Source of the DNA: Dimorphilus gyrociliatus
Taxonomy: Eukaryota; Annelida; Polychaeta; Dinophilidae
DNA length: 56,704 nt
Assembly (NCBI GenBank): GCA_904063045.1
Contig: CAJFCJ010000107.1
Coordinates: forward strand, 1 to 56,704
Direction of reading: 5' to 3'
Positions within the stretch are counted from its first letter, which is position 1; every line of letters starts with the position of its first letter. This document shows, in pieces, positions 44,395 to 52,417 of the stretch. The notes below the pieces were generated by a model, which saw only the letters and a program-made list of their open reading frames with translations, ran no database searches and was not told the origin of the DNA. A program made the position numbers and the translations under genes.

Positions 44395-44434
44395 ATTACC
44401 TGATGAAGACCAGTGATGGTCGAAACGTTGTAAT
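44395..44434 (+). ncRNA. Hammerhead-ribozyme-like motif, PLE-B copy R3
   Basis: Identical to the other PLE-B motifs. It lies about 630 bp upstream of the telomeric 3' end. Confidence 0.75.
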
Positions 44435-44933
44435 TTTATTAAAATAAACTTTTAATTGAAAATAATACATGTGACTTCAGTTAATTATTATAAAGGAACA
44501 AAGGATCTACTTGACAGTCTCCTAATCTATCATAGATATCAAACACTATAATTAGTGTACAAATAAGGAAAGGTCAAAAGTAACCTCTTATTAAAAGGAA
44601 AGGTGTAAACTCACCTCACCCAAAGGAGATAGGTCAAATTCACATATTCTCAATTGTAGACTTGCTCCTAACCCTTGAAAGAAGACCCCACCTACCAAAG
44701 ATACTAAACTAAACTCATAAGTTAGACAAGGATAGACTGGAACTAACCCTCCCCCAACAAGAAAGATAAGGAAAGGTTAAAAGTAACCTCTTATTAAAAG
44801 GAAAGGGGTAAACTCACCTCACCCAAAGGGGACAGGTCCATTTCATATTATATACTTGCTCCTAACCCTTGAAAGAATACCCCACCTACTAAAGACACTA
44901 AAACCAAAATCATAAGTTAGACAAAAGGAAAAA

Positions 44934-45030
44934 CTGGAACTCACCTTCCCCCAACAAGACAGGTCAAACAGTTCCTACAAAATACAATCATCAAAATCTG
45001 ATCCAGGAGTGTTTTGTGAGTGGCCCCAAT
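44934..45030 (+). promoter_or_regulatory. Conserved 3'-terminal element of the PLE RNA
   Basis: A GGAAC...GTTCC inverted repeat (44936-44940 with 44971-44975) is followed by GTGAGTGGCC (45016-45025) and then telomere-like CCTAACC. PLE-A has the same series (GGAAC...GTTCC, GTGAGTGGCC, CTAACCC), although most of the 3' region is not alignable between the families. This may be what RT recognises; inference. Confidence 0.45.
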
Positions 45031-45065
45031 CCTAACCAAACCTAAACCCTAACCCTAACCCTAAG
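45031..45065. repeat. Telomeric C-strand repeat at the PLE/chromosome boundary
   Basis: Degenerate CCTAACC, AACCTAAA, then three CCCTAA units ending CTAAG. The sequence to the right is non-telomeric. Confidence 0.9.
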
Positions 45066-45108
45066 ACTTCAACTGAATAATATTCAAATTCAATTAAGGA
45101 AAAATTTC

Positions 45109-45432
45109 ATGAAATTTAAATTTCTAACAAAAAAATCTTTCACAGCATACATTTACAGAAACTTGAATATCTTTAATAACAAATATGTTAATATAAACAT
45201 CCAGAACAATAATAGAGGTGTTTCAAAAGCGTTTGGTGGTCTAATAGGTGATGTTGGAAACAAGAAATTTCAATTTGTATCAAAAATTCAAGAAAATACA
45301 AAAAATTACATATTGATTAATGGAAAATTGACAAGTGGAAGTAAACAAAAAAGACAAACTTTTGATGAATGTTTATTAATCAATGTCAAAGATTTAATTT
45401 TCCCAGATTCATACCTGAAATATGTCTTTTGA
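45109..45432 (+). CDS. Hypothetical 107-residue ORF between telomeric repeats and the gypsy element
   Basis: ATG 45109, stop just before 45433. I do not recognise the protein. It is basic and rich in K, N, F and I, with a lysine-rich N-terminus (KFKFLTKKSF), a glycine-containing stretch (KAFGGLIGDVGNKKFQF) and no signal peptide, membrane segment or cysteine motif. It is longer and more even in composition than the other frames in flanking DNA, but AT-rich noncoding DNA can produce frames of this size. It lies 44 bp from the telomeric boundary and about 215 bp from the 5' LTR. It may be a host exon, a relic of an older element or spurious. Confidence 0.3.
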   Translation: MKFKFLTKKSFTAYIYRNLNIFNNKYVNINIQNNNRGVSKAFGGLIGDVGNKKFQFVSKIQENTKNYILINGKLTSGSKQKRQTFDECLLINVKDLIFPDSYLKYVF

Positions 45433-45470
45433 AGTTTAGTTCTATTAAAATTTTTTCTGTATTCTCAAAC

Positions 45471-45487
45471 AGGGTTAGGGTTAGGGG
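45471..45487. repeat. Short interstitial TTAGGG repeat (G strand)
   Basis: AGGGTTAGGGTTAGGGG, about 160 bp before the gypsy insertion and opposite in strand to the telomeric repeat at 45031-45065. Confidence 0.8.
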
Positions 45488-45642
45488 TTTTAGTTGAGTA
45501 TGCCAACTTGTATATATATGCCTAACTAATAAATTGAATTCAAAATTTAGAAATTTTGAAGCAAACTATACGTTTGAGGTGTAAAATAGGAAAAAATGAT
45601 GTTTTTTTCTACATTTTGACCTCTAGCTCAAAACCCAAGCCC

Positions 45643-45647
45643 ATGAT
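45643..45647. repeat. Target-site duplication, left copy (ATGAT)
   Basis: ATGAT directly precedes the 5' LTR and is repeated directly after the 3' LTR at 55241-55245. Five bp is within the 4-6 bp range of Ty3/gypsy integrases. Confidence 0.85.
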
Positions 45648-46582
45648 TGTACACATACATTCGTCAGCTATATTCTACAATAGAGAAGTAGTATTGAACC
45701 AGTATTGTACTATGCAGATAGCACTGATAAAGATAAGCAGTAGTGACCTAGTTTCGCATAGGGCAGTGCATACACATTATGCAGTAATAAAACCTATTGA
45801 ATTATATAAAGAATATTTGCTATTTGCAACCTAGCATTAATATTACAATTTATTAATCCATAAATTTATGATTTCGAACTAAAACTAGTTCAATTAATTA
45901 TCAATTATGCTTAAATTCTAAGGTTAGATTATATTCACTATTCAACAGTATTGTATACACAATACTGTTCTTTTTAACATGCATTAATCAGATATACTTC
46001 CTCCTTATATGCTGATGCTAAATTTACTAACTCAATCAATTGAATATCATTATTAAGGTAGAATATAAAAACGGTCAAATATACAATCTACATGTTTTCT
46101 TGATTGTTGGACTTGTCCTACTAAAATTGTTACATCTTATGCAACTCTCCAACCTGAGAAATTCAACTATTATTTAGAAGAGGAAAACAATAAAAACATG
46201 ACCATATTTAGAACTTTTCTTTGTCTTCAAATGTTACTTTTGTTTTTGTGAACATTGAAATTTGTGAACTATCAACCCTTAAAAGAGTATATAAACCCTA
46301 CGAAATTAACAGTTGATAGTTCAGTTTTCTAACCGTCAGCTAGTTGTTTAAACTAGCTTGTTTAGAACTAGAAGCTCATTTTACTCAATACATATTCTTT
46401 GGACGAAATACTGGTGTTTTGTTAATCAATTTCTACCGAAATTGCCTTTGTTAGACTATTTGTGGACGAACTTTAAAGGTTCTATTTGGACCAGTACTTT
46501 GGCAAGTTGGTAAATGATTGGAAAGGACGATTACAGTTGTGACGAACCAGAAATTCCTACAATTACAATACAACAAAGTACA
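45648..46582 (+). repeat. 5' LTR (935 bp)
   Basis: The LTR starts TGTAC and ends GTACA, giving a 5-bp terminal inverted repeat with TG...CA ends. A TATATAAA box at 46288-46295 is followed by an initiator-like TCAGTT at 46321-46326, so U3 would be about 670 bp. A gag-frame ATG lies inside the LTR at 46514. It differs from the 3' LTR by only a handful of small indels or substitutions (around 46,299-46,308, 46,436, 46,492 and 46,576). Confidence 0.95.
46288..46326 (+). promoter_or_regulatory. LTR promoter: TATA box and initiator-like motif
   Basis: TATATAAA, then TCAGTT about 33-35 bp downstream, the usual spacing for a TATA/Inr promoter. The same pair is in the 3' LTR at 54947-54954 and about 54980. 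Confidence 0.65.
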
Positions 46583-49500
46583 AATATGGCGCAGTCGACA
46601 GCCCACAATGCTACTTCAATGAATGTTATTTTGGTTTATGAGAATGACAAAGCCAGAGCCAAGGAAGTAGATGAGTATCTTTCAAAAATTAATGAATTAA
46701 TGTTGAGAATTAAAAGTAGTGGAGCCAAAGTTGATGGTAATAGCTTTTTAAAGTACCATTTGATGACTGGGGCAGCTACAATTCCTGAAGGTATGGTTAA
46801 TCCTGATCCTACTCAACCAAAATTCAGTTATGATGGCATTCAAGATAATGCTTTGGAAAAGACAATTGCAAGTCTTCTAATTGATGCTAATGAGAAACCT
46901 AATACTACTTTGCTGAGACCCTATTCTGGTAGCAAAGATACTTGGGCCTTTAAGAGGAACTTTCAAACAGCTTGTGAATTAAACCTTTGGGATACAGAAG
47001 AGAAAAGAGTTCGAATGCTGAGAAAATACACTACTGGAAGAGCCAGAGATGTTATTGAAAGTTTACCCTCCATGGCAAATGAAAATGAAATTTGGGATGC
47101 ATTGGATGAAGAATTTAATCCAGATCCTATGGCTTACAAAAAAGAAATTGATAGATTGAGACAGTTCAATGATGAAACTGTCCAAAGTTTTGTTAGAAGA
47201 AGTAAAGAACTTGTGGAAAAATTCCTACCATTCAATACTACTGAAATGGCTTGTGTTACTGAAAGAGTTAGAGAACTTCAACTGTTAACTGTATTCAGGA
47301 ATGGTCTTAAAGGAAAAATTGTTAATCATGTGGAAAAAGATGGAAAGATTAACTCAGTTAATCAGTATATTAAATTGGCAAAAAGAGCAGAAATATTTTT
47401 TGATAATGCAAGAAAAGAAAGCGAAAATGAATTCAAACAGTACAAAAGGAGATTTGACAACAATCAGAGTAACTCAAATCAAAATGAACATACATTTAAA
47501 CCTTTTTCTCAAAATAGATTTCAACAACAAAGAAATGGAAATGCAGGAAATAATGAAAAAGGCAGCTTTAACAGACTAATACATGTTGGACCTGATGAAC
47601 CTAATGAAACTGAAATTTCTAAAGGAAGAATGGCAATATTTAATCTCAAAGAAGAGAAAATCGCACATTTTAAGTGTACTTCTTTGGTAAAAGGCAGAAA
47701 AGATTTCCAATTTCGAATGAAAAATCATAATGGAAGAGAGGTTATTGCTTTATGTGATTCAGGAGCACTTTTGTCATTTATTACAGAAAAAGAAATCAGG
47801 TTAATGGATTCTAAATTCATCAAGAAAGAAACTACTGGCTTACCAATCATCACTTCAGCAGAGGGAAATGCTTTAAAGACAAAAGGAAAAACAAAACTGA
47901 ATATTCAATTTAATGGAAGAATTATGGAACAAGAATTCTTTATTATGGAAAAACTAGATATGGCTATAATACTTGGTTGTGATTTCTTAGAAAATGCTGG
48001 AGCTCTTATTGATTTTGCAACAAAACAAGTTTCTCTTCCATTCTTTATCAGAAAAGGACAACCAGTTAGAAAGTTTTTGCAATATAACGAAAATCACCAA
48101 ACAAAATTTGGAAAACAAGGCAGTGTAAAAAAAGTAACTGTTGGAATGATGGGACAGTATTTTGAAGATTCTGACACTCCATCTGAAGTTTTTGATACTC
48201 CATCCGAAGTTTCAGATAGTGTGGACTCAGAAATGGAAGTTACTGATCCAGATACTGGCTATGATACAAGCAACACTCATGGTTCAAGCATAGTTTATGA
48301 GGGATTCAATGGTTTTGATTCAAATAGCAATTATGGCACAGATGAAAGTTCCAGTACTTCTGAAAATTATGATACAGAAACAAGTATTGAATCAGATCAC
48401 AGCCCAGACTCAGATTTGGATATAATCAATGGTACAAGCTCATCTGAAGATGAAATTAGTGATTCAACTGATTCTGATCATGGTTCAATGATTGTTATAG
48501 ACTCATCTGAGGAAGAGCTTGATAACATAACTGAGCCTGATAATGATTCAATGATTGTTATAGACTCATCTGAAGAAGAGACCAGTAACACAATTGAGTC
48601 TGACAATGATTCCATAATGGTTATAGACTCATCTGATGAAGAGACTGGAAATATACCTAAGTCTGACAATGACTCAGTTATTCTCATAAATTCCTCTGAA
48701 GAAGAAACTGAAGACTTGGCTATGGAAATGGAAATGAAACCACAATACATAGAATTAGAAGATGGAATAACTATCAAAGTGCAAAAAGAACAAAAGAAAA
48801 ATCCAGTTACTCCTGAAATAGAAGAATTACAGTTGGAAAGTATTGAATTTGAACATTTGTCTAATCAAAATGTACACAATATTAATTCAAATACACTAGA
48901 AATTGACAATTATTTACATGTGTCCAAAAATAATCTTGACAAGAACAGAGAAGAATTAAAAGAAATGATAAAGAATTATGAAGATATTATTGCTACAAAT
49001 CAGAATGACATTGGTTCACCAGATGTTCCACCAATGGCAATTGAATTATTGGAAGATATAAAGCCTTTCAAACAAAGACCATACAGATTGCCACCCAACA
49101 AACAGCAGGAATGCAGGGATCAATTAAATGGATTATTGGAAAATGGTCTAATTAGAGCAAGCAAAAGCCAATGGGCTTCACCCATTGTTTTTGTGAAAAA
49201 GAAAGAAGGAACATTAAGAATGTGTGTGGATTACAGAAAACTTAACAAGCAATCAAAAAAGAATTGTTATCCAATCCCACATCAGGAAGATTTATTTGAT
49301 AAGCTTGGAGGAGGCCACAAATATTTTTCTATATTGGATTTAACAAGTGCATTTCATCATATTCCAATTAAAGAAGAAGATAAGGAGAAAACTGCTTTTA
49401 TTACACCATTTGGTTTATTTGAATTCAACCGCATGCCATTTGGTTTGGCAAATGCACCTTCACACTTCAGCTATATCATGGCAAATTTTGTTATTAATGG

Positions 49501-52417
49501 ATTGGAAAACTTCTGCATTAATTATATGGATGATATTATAGTTTTTACCAAAACATTGGAAGAACACTTTGTAGCTCTACAGAAACTTATGGAAAGAATC
49601 AAGGAAAAAGACTTCAGAATTAAACTGAGCAAATGTGCATTCTTACAAGAATCAGTTCAATTCCTTGGTCATAGAATTACACAGAATGGTATTGAAACTG
49701 ATCCTGAAAAGATTCAGAAAATAAAAGATGCCAAATTACCTATGTTTGCAAATACTCTGTTGAGTTTTGTGGCATTTTGTGGTTATTATAGAAGATTTGT
49801 TAAAGATTTTGCAAAAATCACAAAACCTTTGAGAGAATTATTAAAAGTACACCAAAAGACAGAAAAACTGAAATGGACAAAAAAAGCAGAGGAAGCTTAT
49901 GAAACACTAAGGAATGCAATGACAGAGCCCCCAATCCTTCAACTGCCAGACTTTACTAAATCATTCTATTTAACAACAGATGCTTCTAATTATGCAGTTG
50001 GTGCAGTTCTAGAACAAGAATGGGAAGAAGATGGAAAGAAAATAAGAAAACCAATTTCTTTTGCTTCCAAGCTCCTAATCAATACACAACTAAGATATGC
50101 AGCTTATCAAAAAGAGGCTTTTGCAGTATATTGGGCAGTACAAAAATTCTCCCATTATCTACAGTATAAGAAATTTTTTCTCTACACTGATCACCAAAAT
50201 TTGGTACAAACATTTGTACAAAACAAACTGAATACAAGTACTGTTAAATGGGTGATGGCACTTATGGATATGGATTTTGAAATAATATACATACCAGGAA
50301 GAACTAATAGAGCAGACTGGATATCAAGAATTGGTGAAACTGATGAAGTAATTGATTTTCGTAATTTACTTAAGGAAAGATTAAATGAAGAAAAACAAAA
50401 TGGCAATACAGTTCCCCAATTAGCAGAAAGAAAGGATATGCTTAAATGCTTTTATATTGATACAGAGGACTTAGAAGAATTAGATGATTGTTTAGATGAC
50501 AATCTAGACAATGATTATGATGAAGACATAACTGAAATCCAAGCCCAGATTATGAAACTAAAAATCACACCAGTTGAAATAAACTTCTATAGAGAACAAG
50601 TATTAGATACTCCACTAATGAAAGTTGTAGACAAATTGGAAGGAGAAAACATTGATAATGGGTCTTTGAATGAATATGGAAACTTTATTGAATCTATGTT
50701 TGTAAAAGAAGACCTTGTATGGTATCTAAATGGCTGTCAACCACTACTTGTAATTCCACTATCAACTCTAACCAACTTACTTGGACAAATTCATCAACAT
50801 CAACTATTTGAGCACTATGGTGTAGACATAACAATTCACACTTTGGAGCAAGCTTTCTGGCACCCAAAGCTAAAGAAAACAATTAAAGATCACATAAAGA
50901 GTTGTGAATTTTGTGAGCAATTAAGAGCACCAGGCAACAAACATCTGTTGGTTGAAACACCTCACCCAACTTTACCAATGCAAAGAATAGCTATGGACAT
51001 AATGGGACCTCTGACTGGACATGATTCTTACAAGTATATACTTGTCATTATAGACCACATGTCCAGATTTACCAACATATTCCCTCTAAAAACTCAAACA
51101 GCTGAGGAAATTTCTAAACATTTGTTTTTCAACTATTTCCCAATATTTGGTATCCCAGAAGAAATTCTCACAGATCAAGGAAGGAATTTTCTTGGGGAAA
51201 TCTTTACAGAAATGGTGACATCAATGGGAATACGAAAAATTAAAACAACAGCATTCCATAGCCAAAGTAATGGAATGGTAGAAAGAAAGAATTTGGAAAT
51301 TCGTAGAGCACTACATAAACATGTAGTTATGGAACAATTAACAGATTGGACAAGACAGTTACCATTAATTCAGACATGTTTAAATCAAATTCCAGTTGGA
51401 AGCACTGGCAAAACCCCACATGAAATATTATTTGGATTGAAGAATAGAAATGTTTTAGACCTGTTAATGGAAGTTCCAAGATTAGAACCAACAACAAAAT
51501 TCTTATTTGATAGAAAACATGAACTTGAAGAAATTAGAGCAACAGCACTTTGCAAATCTGTTCTAAAAAAGAAGGAATATAGAGATAGAGTTAATAAAGC
51601 TATTACAAGAAAACCTCCAACTTACAAAATTGGTGATTGGGTACACATAAGAAATGAAAACATTGGTCAAGGAATGAACAGAATAAATACAAGCAAATGG
51701 AGTGGACCATATCTTGTAACTGCTACAGATACTACAAAATGTTTGTATGAATTACAAATATTGGCAGATAAAAGAAAATTCTATCATGCTAGTAGACTAA
51801 GACTAGCTAACAAACAACCTATAACAGTTAACACAGTGACAGTAAGGAAACACCAAACAAATGGTGGAATGCTTCCTATCAGAGGATCAATAATTTATAC
51901 ACTGTTAGCAATATGCTGTTTAAACTTGGTCCAAGCAAATGTATCCATAACAAAAGCAAACATAACTGTAAGAATGCTACCATCAGTACAGTTTTGTCAA
52001 GGACAACAAGTACACCAATCATTTGATTTAGCAGATGAACCAGTATGTACCTTTGAAACTAAACAAATGATCAAAATTGTAGCTAACATCTATGAAATTA
52101 AAGCTGACAATTTGGCAATTCAAGCTGTCAAGTGTTTAGTGAAAAGAAGAATCAATTTCTACACTCATTACTTTTTTGGAGCAAAGAAACACAGAATTGA
52201 AAAACAAACACTTGCCTTAAGTGAAAAACAATGCAGAACAATGCTATACACACACAAAACCTTAAATGGACAAAACCTAATTGAAAAAGGCAAACTTCTT
52301 ATGTATAATGAAAACAAAGGACCAAATTACAAATGGCCAAGAACCACAGTGGTGGAAGAATTTACAACAATCCTTCAAATTGGCAAGGCTTATGGAATCC
52401 AAGTCAAGATAAAATAA
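46514..52417 (+). CDS. Gag-Pol polyprotein (plus the env signal-peptide region in the same frame)
   Basis: One frame of 1,967 codons. Gag (about 1-350) has a retrotransposon capsid-like region (GSKDTWAFKRNFQTACELN) and no CCHC zinc knuckle. Protease has LCDSGALLSF with Asp at about 415. An acidic serine-rich insert (about 550-740) contains four 21-residue repeats with SUMO-interaction-like cores (VIDSSEEE). RT has motif A Asp about 942 and YMDD at 1004-1007; RNase H has TDAS with Asp about 1156. Integrase has an HHCC finger and D1495, D1554, E1590 (D,D35E), followed by GPY at 1731-1733. Residues 1786-1967 begin a separate env-like protein with a hydrophobic leader. Start is uncertain: ATG 46514 lies within the LTR, and an in-frame ATG at 46586 overlaps the primer site. 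No frame break separates gag from pol. Confidence 0.93.
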   Translation: MIGKDDYSCDEPEIPTITIQQSTNMAQSTAHNATSMNVILVYENDKARAKEVDEYLSKINELMLRIKSSGAKVDGNSFLKYHLMTGAATIPEGMVNPDPTQPKFSYDGIQDNALEKTIASLLIDANEKPNTTLLRPYSGSKDTWAFKRNFQTACELNLWDTEEKRVRMLRKYTTGRARDVIESLPSMANENEIWDALDEEFNPDPMAYKKEIDRLRQFNDETVQSFVRRSKELVEKFLPFNTTEMACVTERVRELQLLTVFRNGLKGKIVNHVEKDGKINSVNQYIKLAKRAEIFFDNARKESENEFKQYKRRFDNNQSNSNQNEHTFKPFSQNRFQQQRNGNAGNNEKGSFNRLIHVGPDEPNETEISKGRMAIFNLKEEKIAHFKCTSLVKGRKDFQFRMKNHNGREVIALCDSGALLSFITEKEIRLMDSKFIKKETTGLPIITSAEGNALKTKGKTKLNIQFNGRIMEQEFFIMEKLDMAIILGCDFLENAGALIDFATKQVSLPFFIRKGQPVRKFLQYNENHQTKFGKQGSVKKVTVGMMGQYFEDSDTPSEVFDTPSEVSDSVDSEMEVTDPDTGYDTSNTHGSSIVYEGFNGFDSNSNYGTDESSSTSENYDTETSIESDHSPDSDLDIINGTSSSEDEISDSTDSDHGSMIVIDSSEEELDNITEPDNDSMIVIDSSEEETSNTIESDNDSIMVIDSSDEETGNIPKSDNDSVILINSSEEETEDLAMEMEMKPQYIELEDGITIKVQKEQKKNPVTPEIEELQLESIEFEHLSNQNVHNINSNTLEIDNYLHVSKNNLDKNREELKEMIKNYEDIIATNQNDIGSPDVPPMAIELLEDIKPFKQRPYRLPPNKQQECRDQLNGLLENGLIRASKSQWASPIVFVKKKEGTLRMCVDYRKLNKQSKKNCYPIPHQEDLFDKLGGGHKYFSILDLTSAFHHIPIKEEDKEKTAFITPFGLFEFNRMPFGLANAPSHFSYIMANFVINGLENFCINYMDDIIVFTKTLEEHFVALQKLMERIKEKDFRIKLSKCAFLQESVQFLGHRITQNGIETDPEKIQKIKDAKLPMFANTLLSFVAFCGYYRRFVKDFAKITKPLRELLKVHQKTEKLKWTKKAEEAYETLRNAMTEPPILQLPDFTKSFYLTTDASNYAVGAVLEQEWEEDGKKIRKPISFASKLLINTQLRYAAYQKEAFAVYWAVQKFSHYLQYKKFFLYTDHQNLVQTFVQNKLNTSTVKWVMALMDMDFEIIYIPGRTNRADWISRIGETDEVIDFRNLLKERLNEEKQNGNTVPQLAERKDMLKCFYIDTEDLEELDDCLDDNLDNDYDEDITEIQAQIMKLKITPVEINFYREQVLDTPLMKVVDKLEGENIDNGSLNEYGNFIESMFVKEDLVWYLNGCQPLLVIPLSTLTNLLGQIHQHQLFEHYGVDITIHTLEQAFWHPKLKKTIKDHIKSCEFCEQLRAPGNKHLLVETPHPTLPMQRIAMDIMGPLTGHDSYKYILVIIDHMSRFTNIFPLKTQTAEEISKHLFFNYFPIFGIPEEILTDQGRNFLGEIFTEMVTSMGIRKIKTTAFHSQSNGMVERKNLEIRRALHKHVVMEQLTDWTRQLPLIQTCLNQIPVGSTGKTPHEILFGLKNRNVLDLLMEVPRLEPTTKFLFDRKHELEEIRATALCKSVLKKKEYRDRVNKAITRKPPTYKIGDWVHIRNENIGQGMNRINTSKWSGPYLVTATDTTKCLYELQILADKRKFYHASRLRLANKQPITVNTVTVRKHQTNGGMLPIRGSIIYTLLAICCLNLVQANVSITKANITVRMLPSVQFCQGQQVHQSFDLADEPVCTFETKQMIKIVANIYEIKADNLAIQAVKCLVKRRINFYTHYFFGAKKHRIEKQTLALSEKQCRTMLYTHKTLNGQNLIEKGKLLMYNENKGPNYKWPRTTVVEEFTTILQIGKAYGIQVKIK
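46587..46601 (+). promoter_or_regulatory. Primer-binding site for tRNA-Ser
   Basis: TGGCGCAGTCG matches the reverse complement of the 3' end of metazoan tRNA-Ser (CGACTGCGCCA) over 11 nt, followed by one mismatch and CAG. It begins 4 nt after the LTR and overlaps the in-frame ATG at 46586-46588. Confidence 0.85.
48425..48740 (+). repeat. In-frame 63-bp tandem repeats encoding SUMO-interaction-like motifs
   Basis: Four units of 21 codons start at residues of about 658, 679, 700 and 721. Their cores are MIVIDSSEEE, MIVIDSSEEE, IMVIDSSDEE and VILINSSEEE. A hydrophobic quartet followed by Ser/Asp/Glu fits the SUMO-interacting motif. A related DIINGTSSSEDE lies just upstream. Confidence 0.75.

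Larger units (their letters stand above)
40329..45065 (+). mobile_element. PLE-B copy R3, chromosome-proximal copy ending in telomeric repeats
   Basis: The unit starts at TGCCCAGGACAGAC. Its 3' end continues past CCCTAACC into two more CCCTAA units and then changes sharply to chromosomal DNA at 45,066. This is the mirror image of the left telomeric boundary: the C-rich strand reads toward the chromosome body on the right. Confidence 0.92.

Noticed and set aside
12035-45065. A single giant inverted-repeat transposon (Polinton-like) spanning the mirror-image array
   Set aside because: Arms contain separate PLE units with telomeric junctions, the centre is an N gap, the outer flanks differ, and no DNA-transposon genes are present.
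48478-48777. Antisense frame over the acidic repeat region of gag-pol
   Set aside because: It is the complement of the 63-bp repeats and has no independent support.
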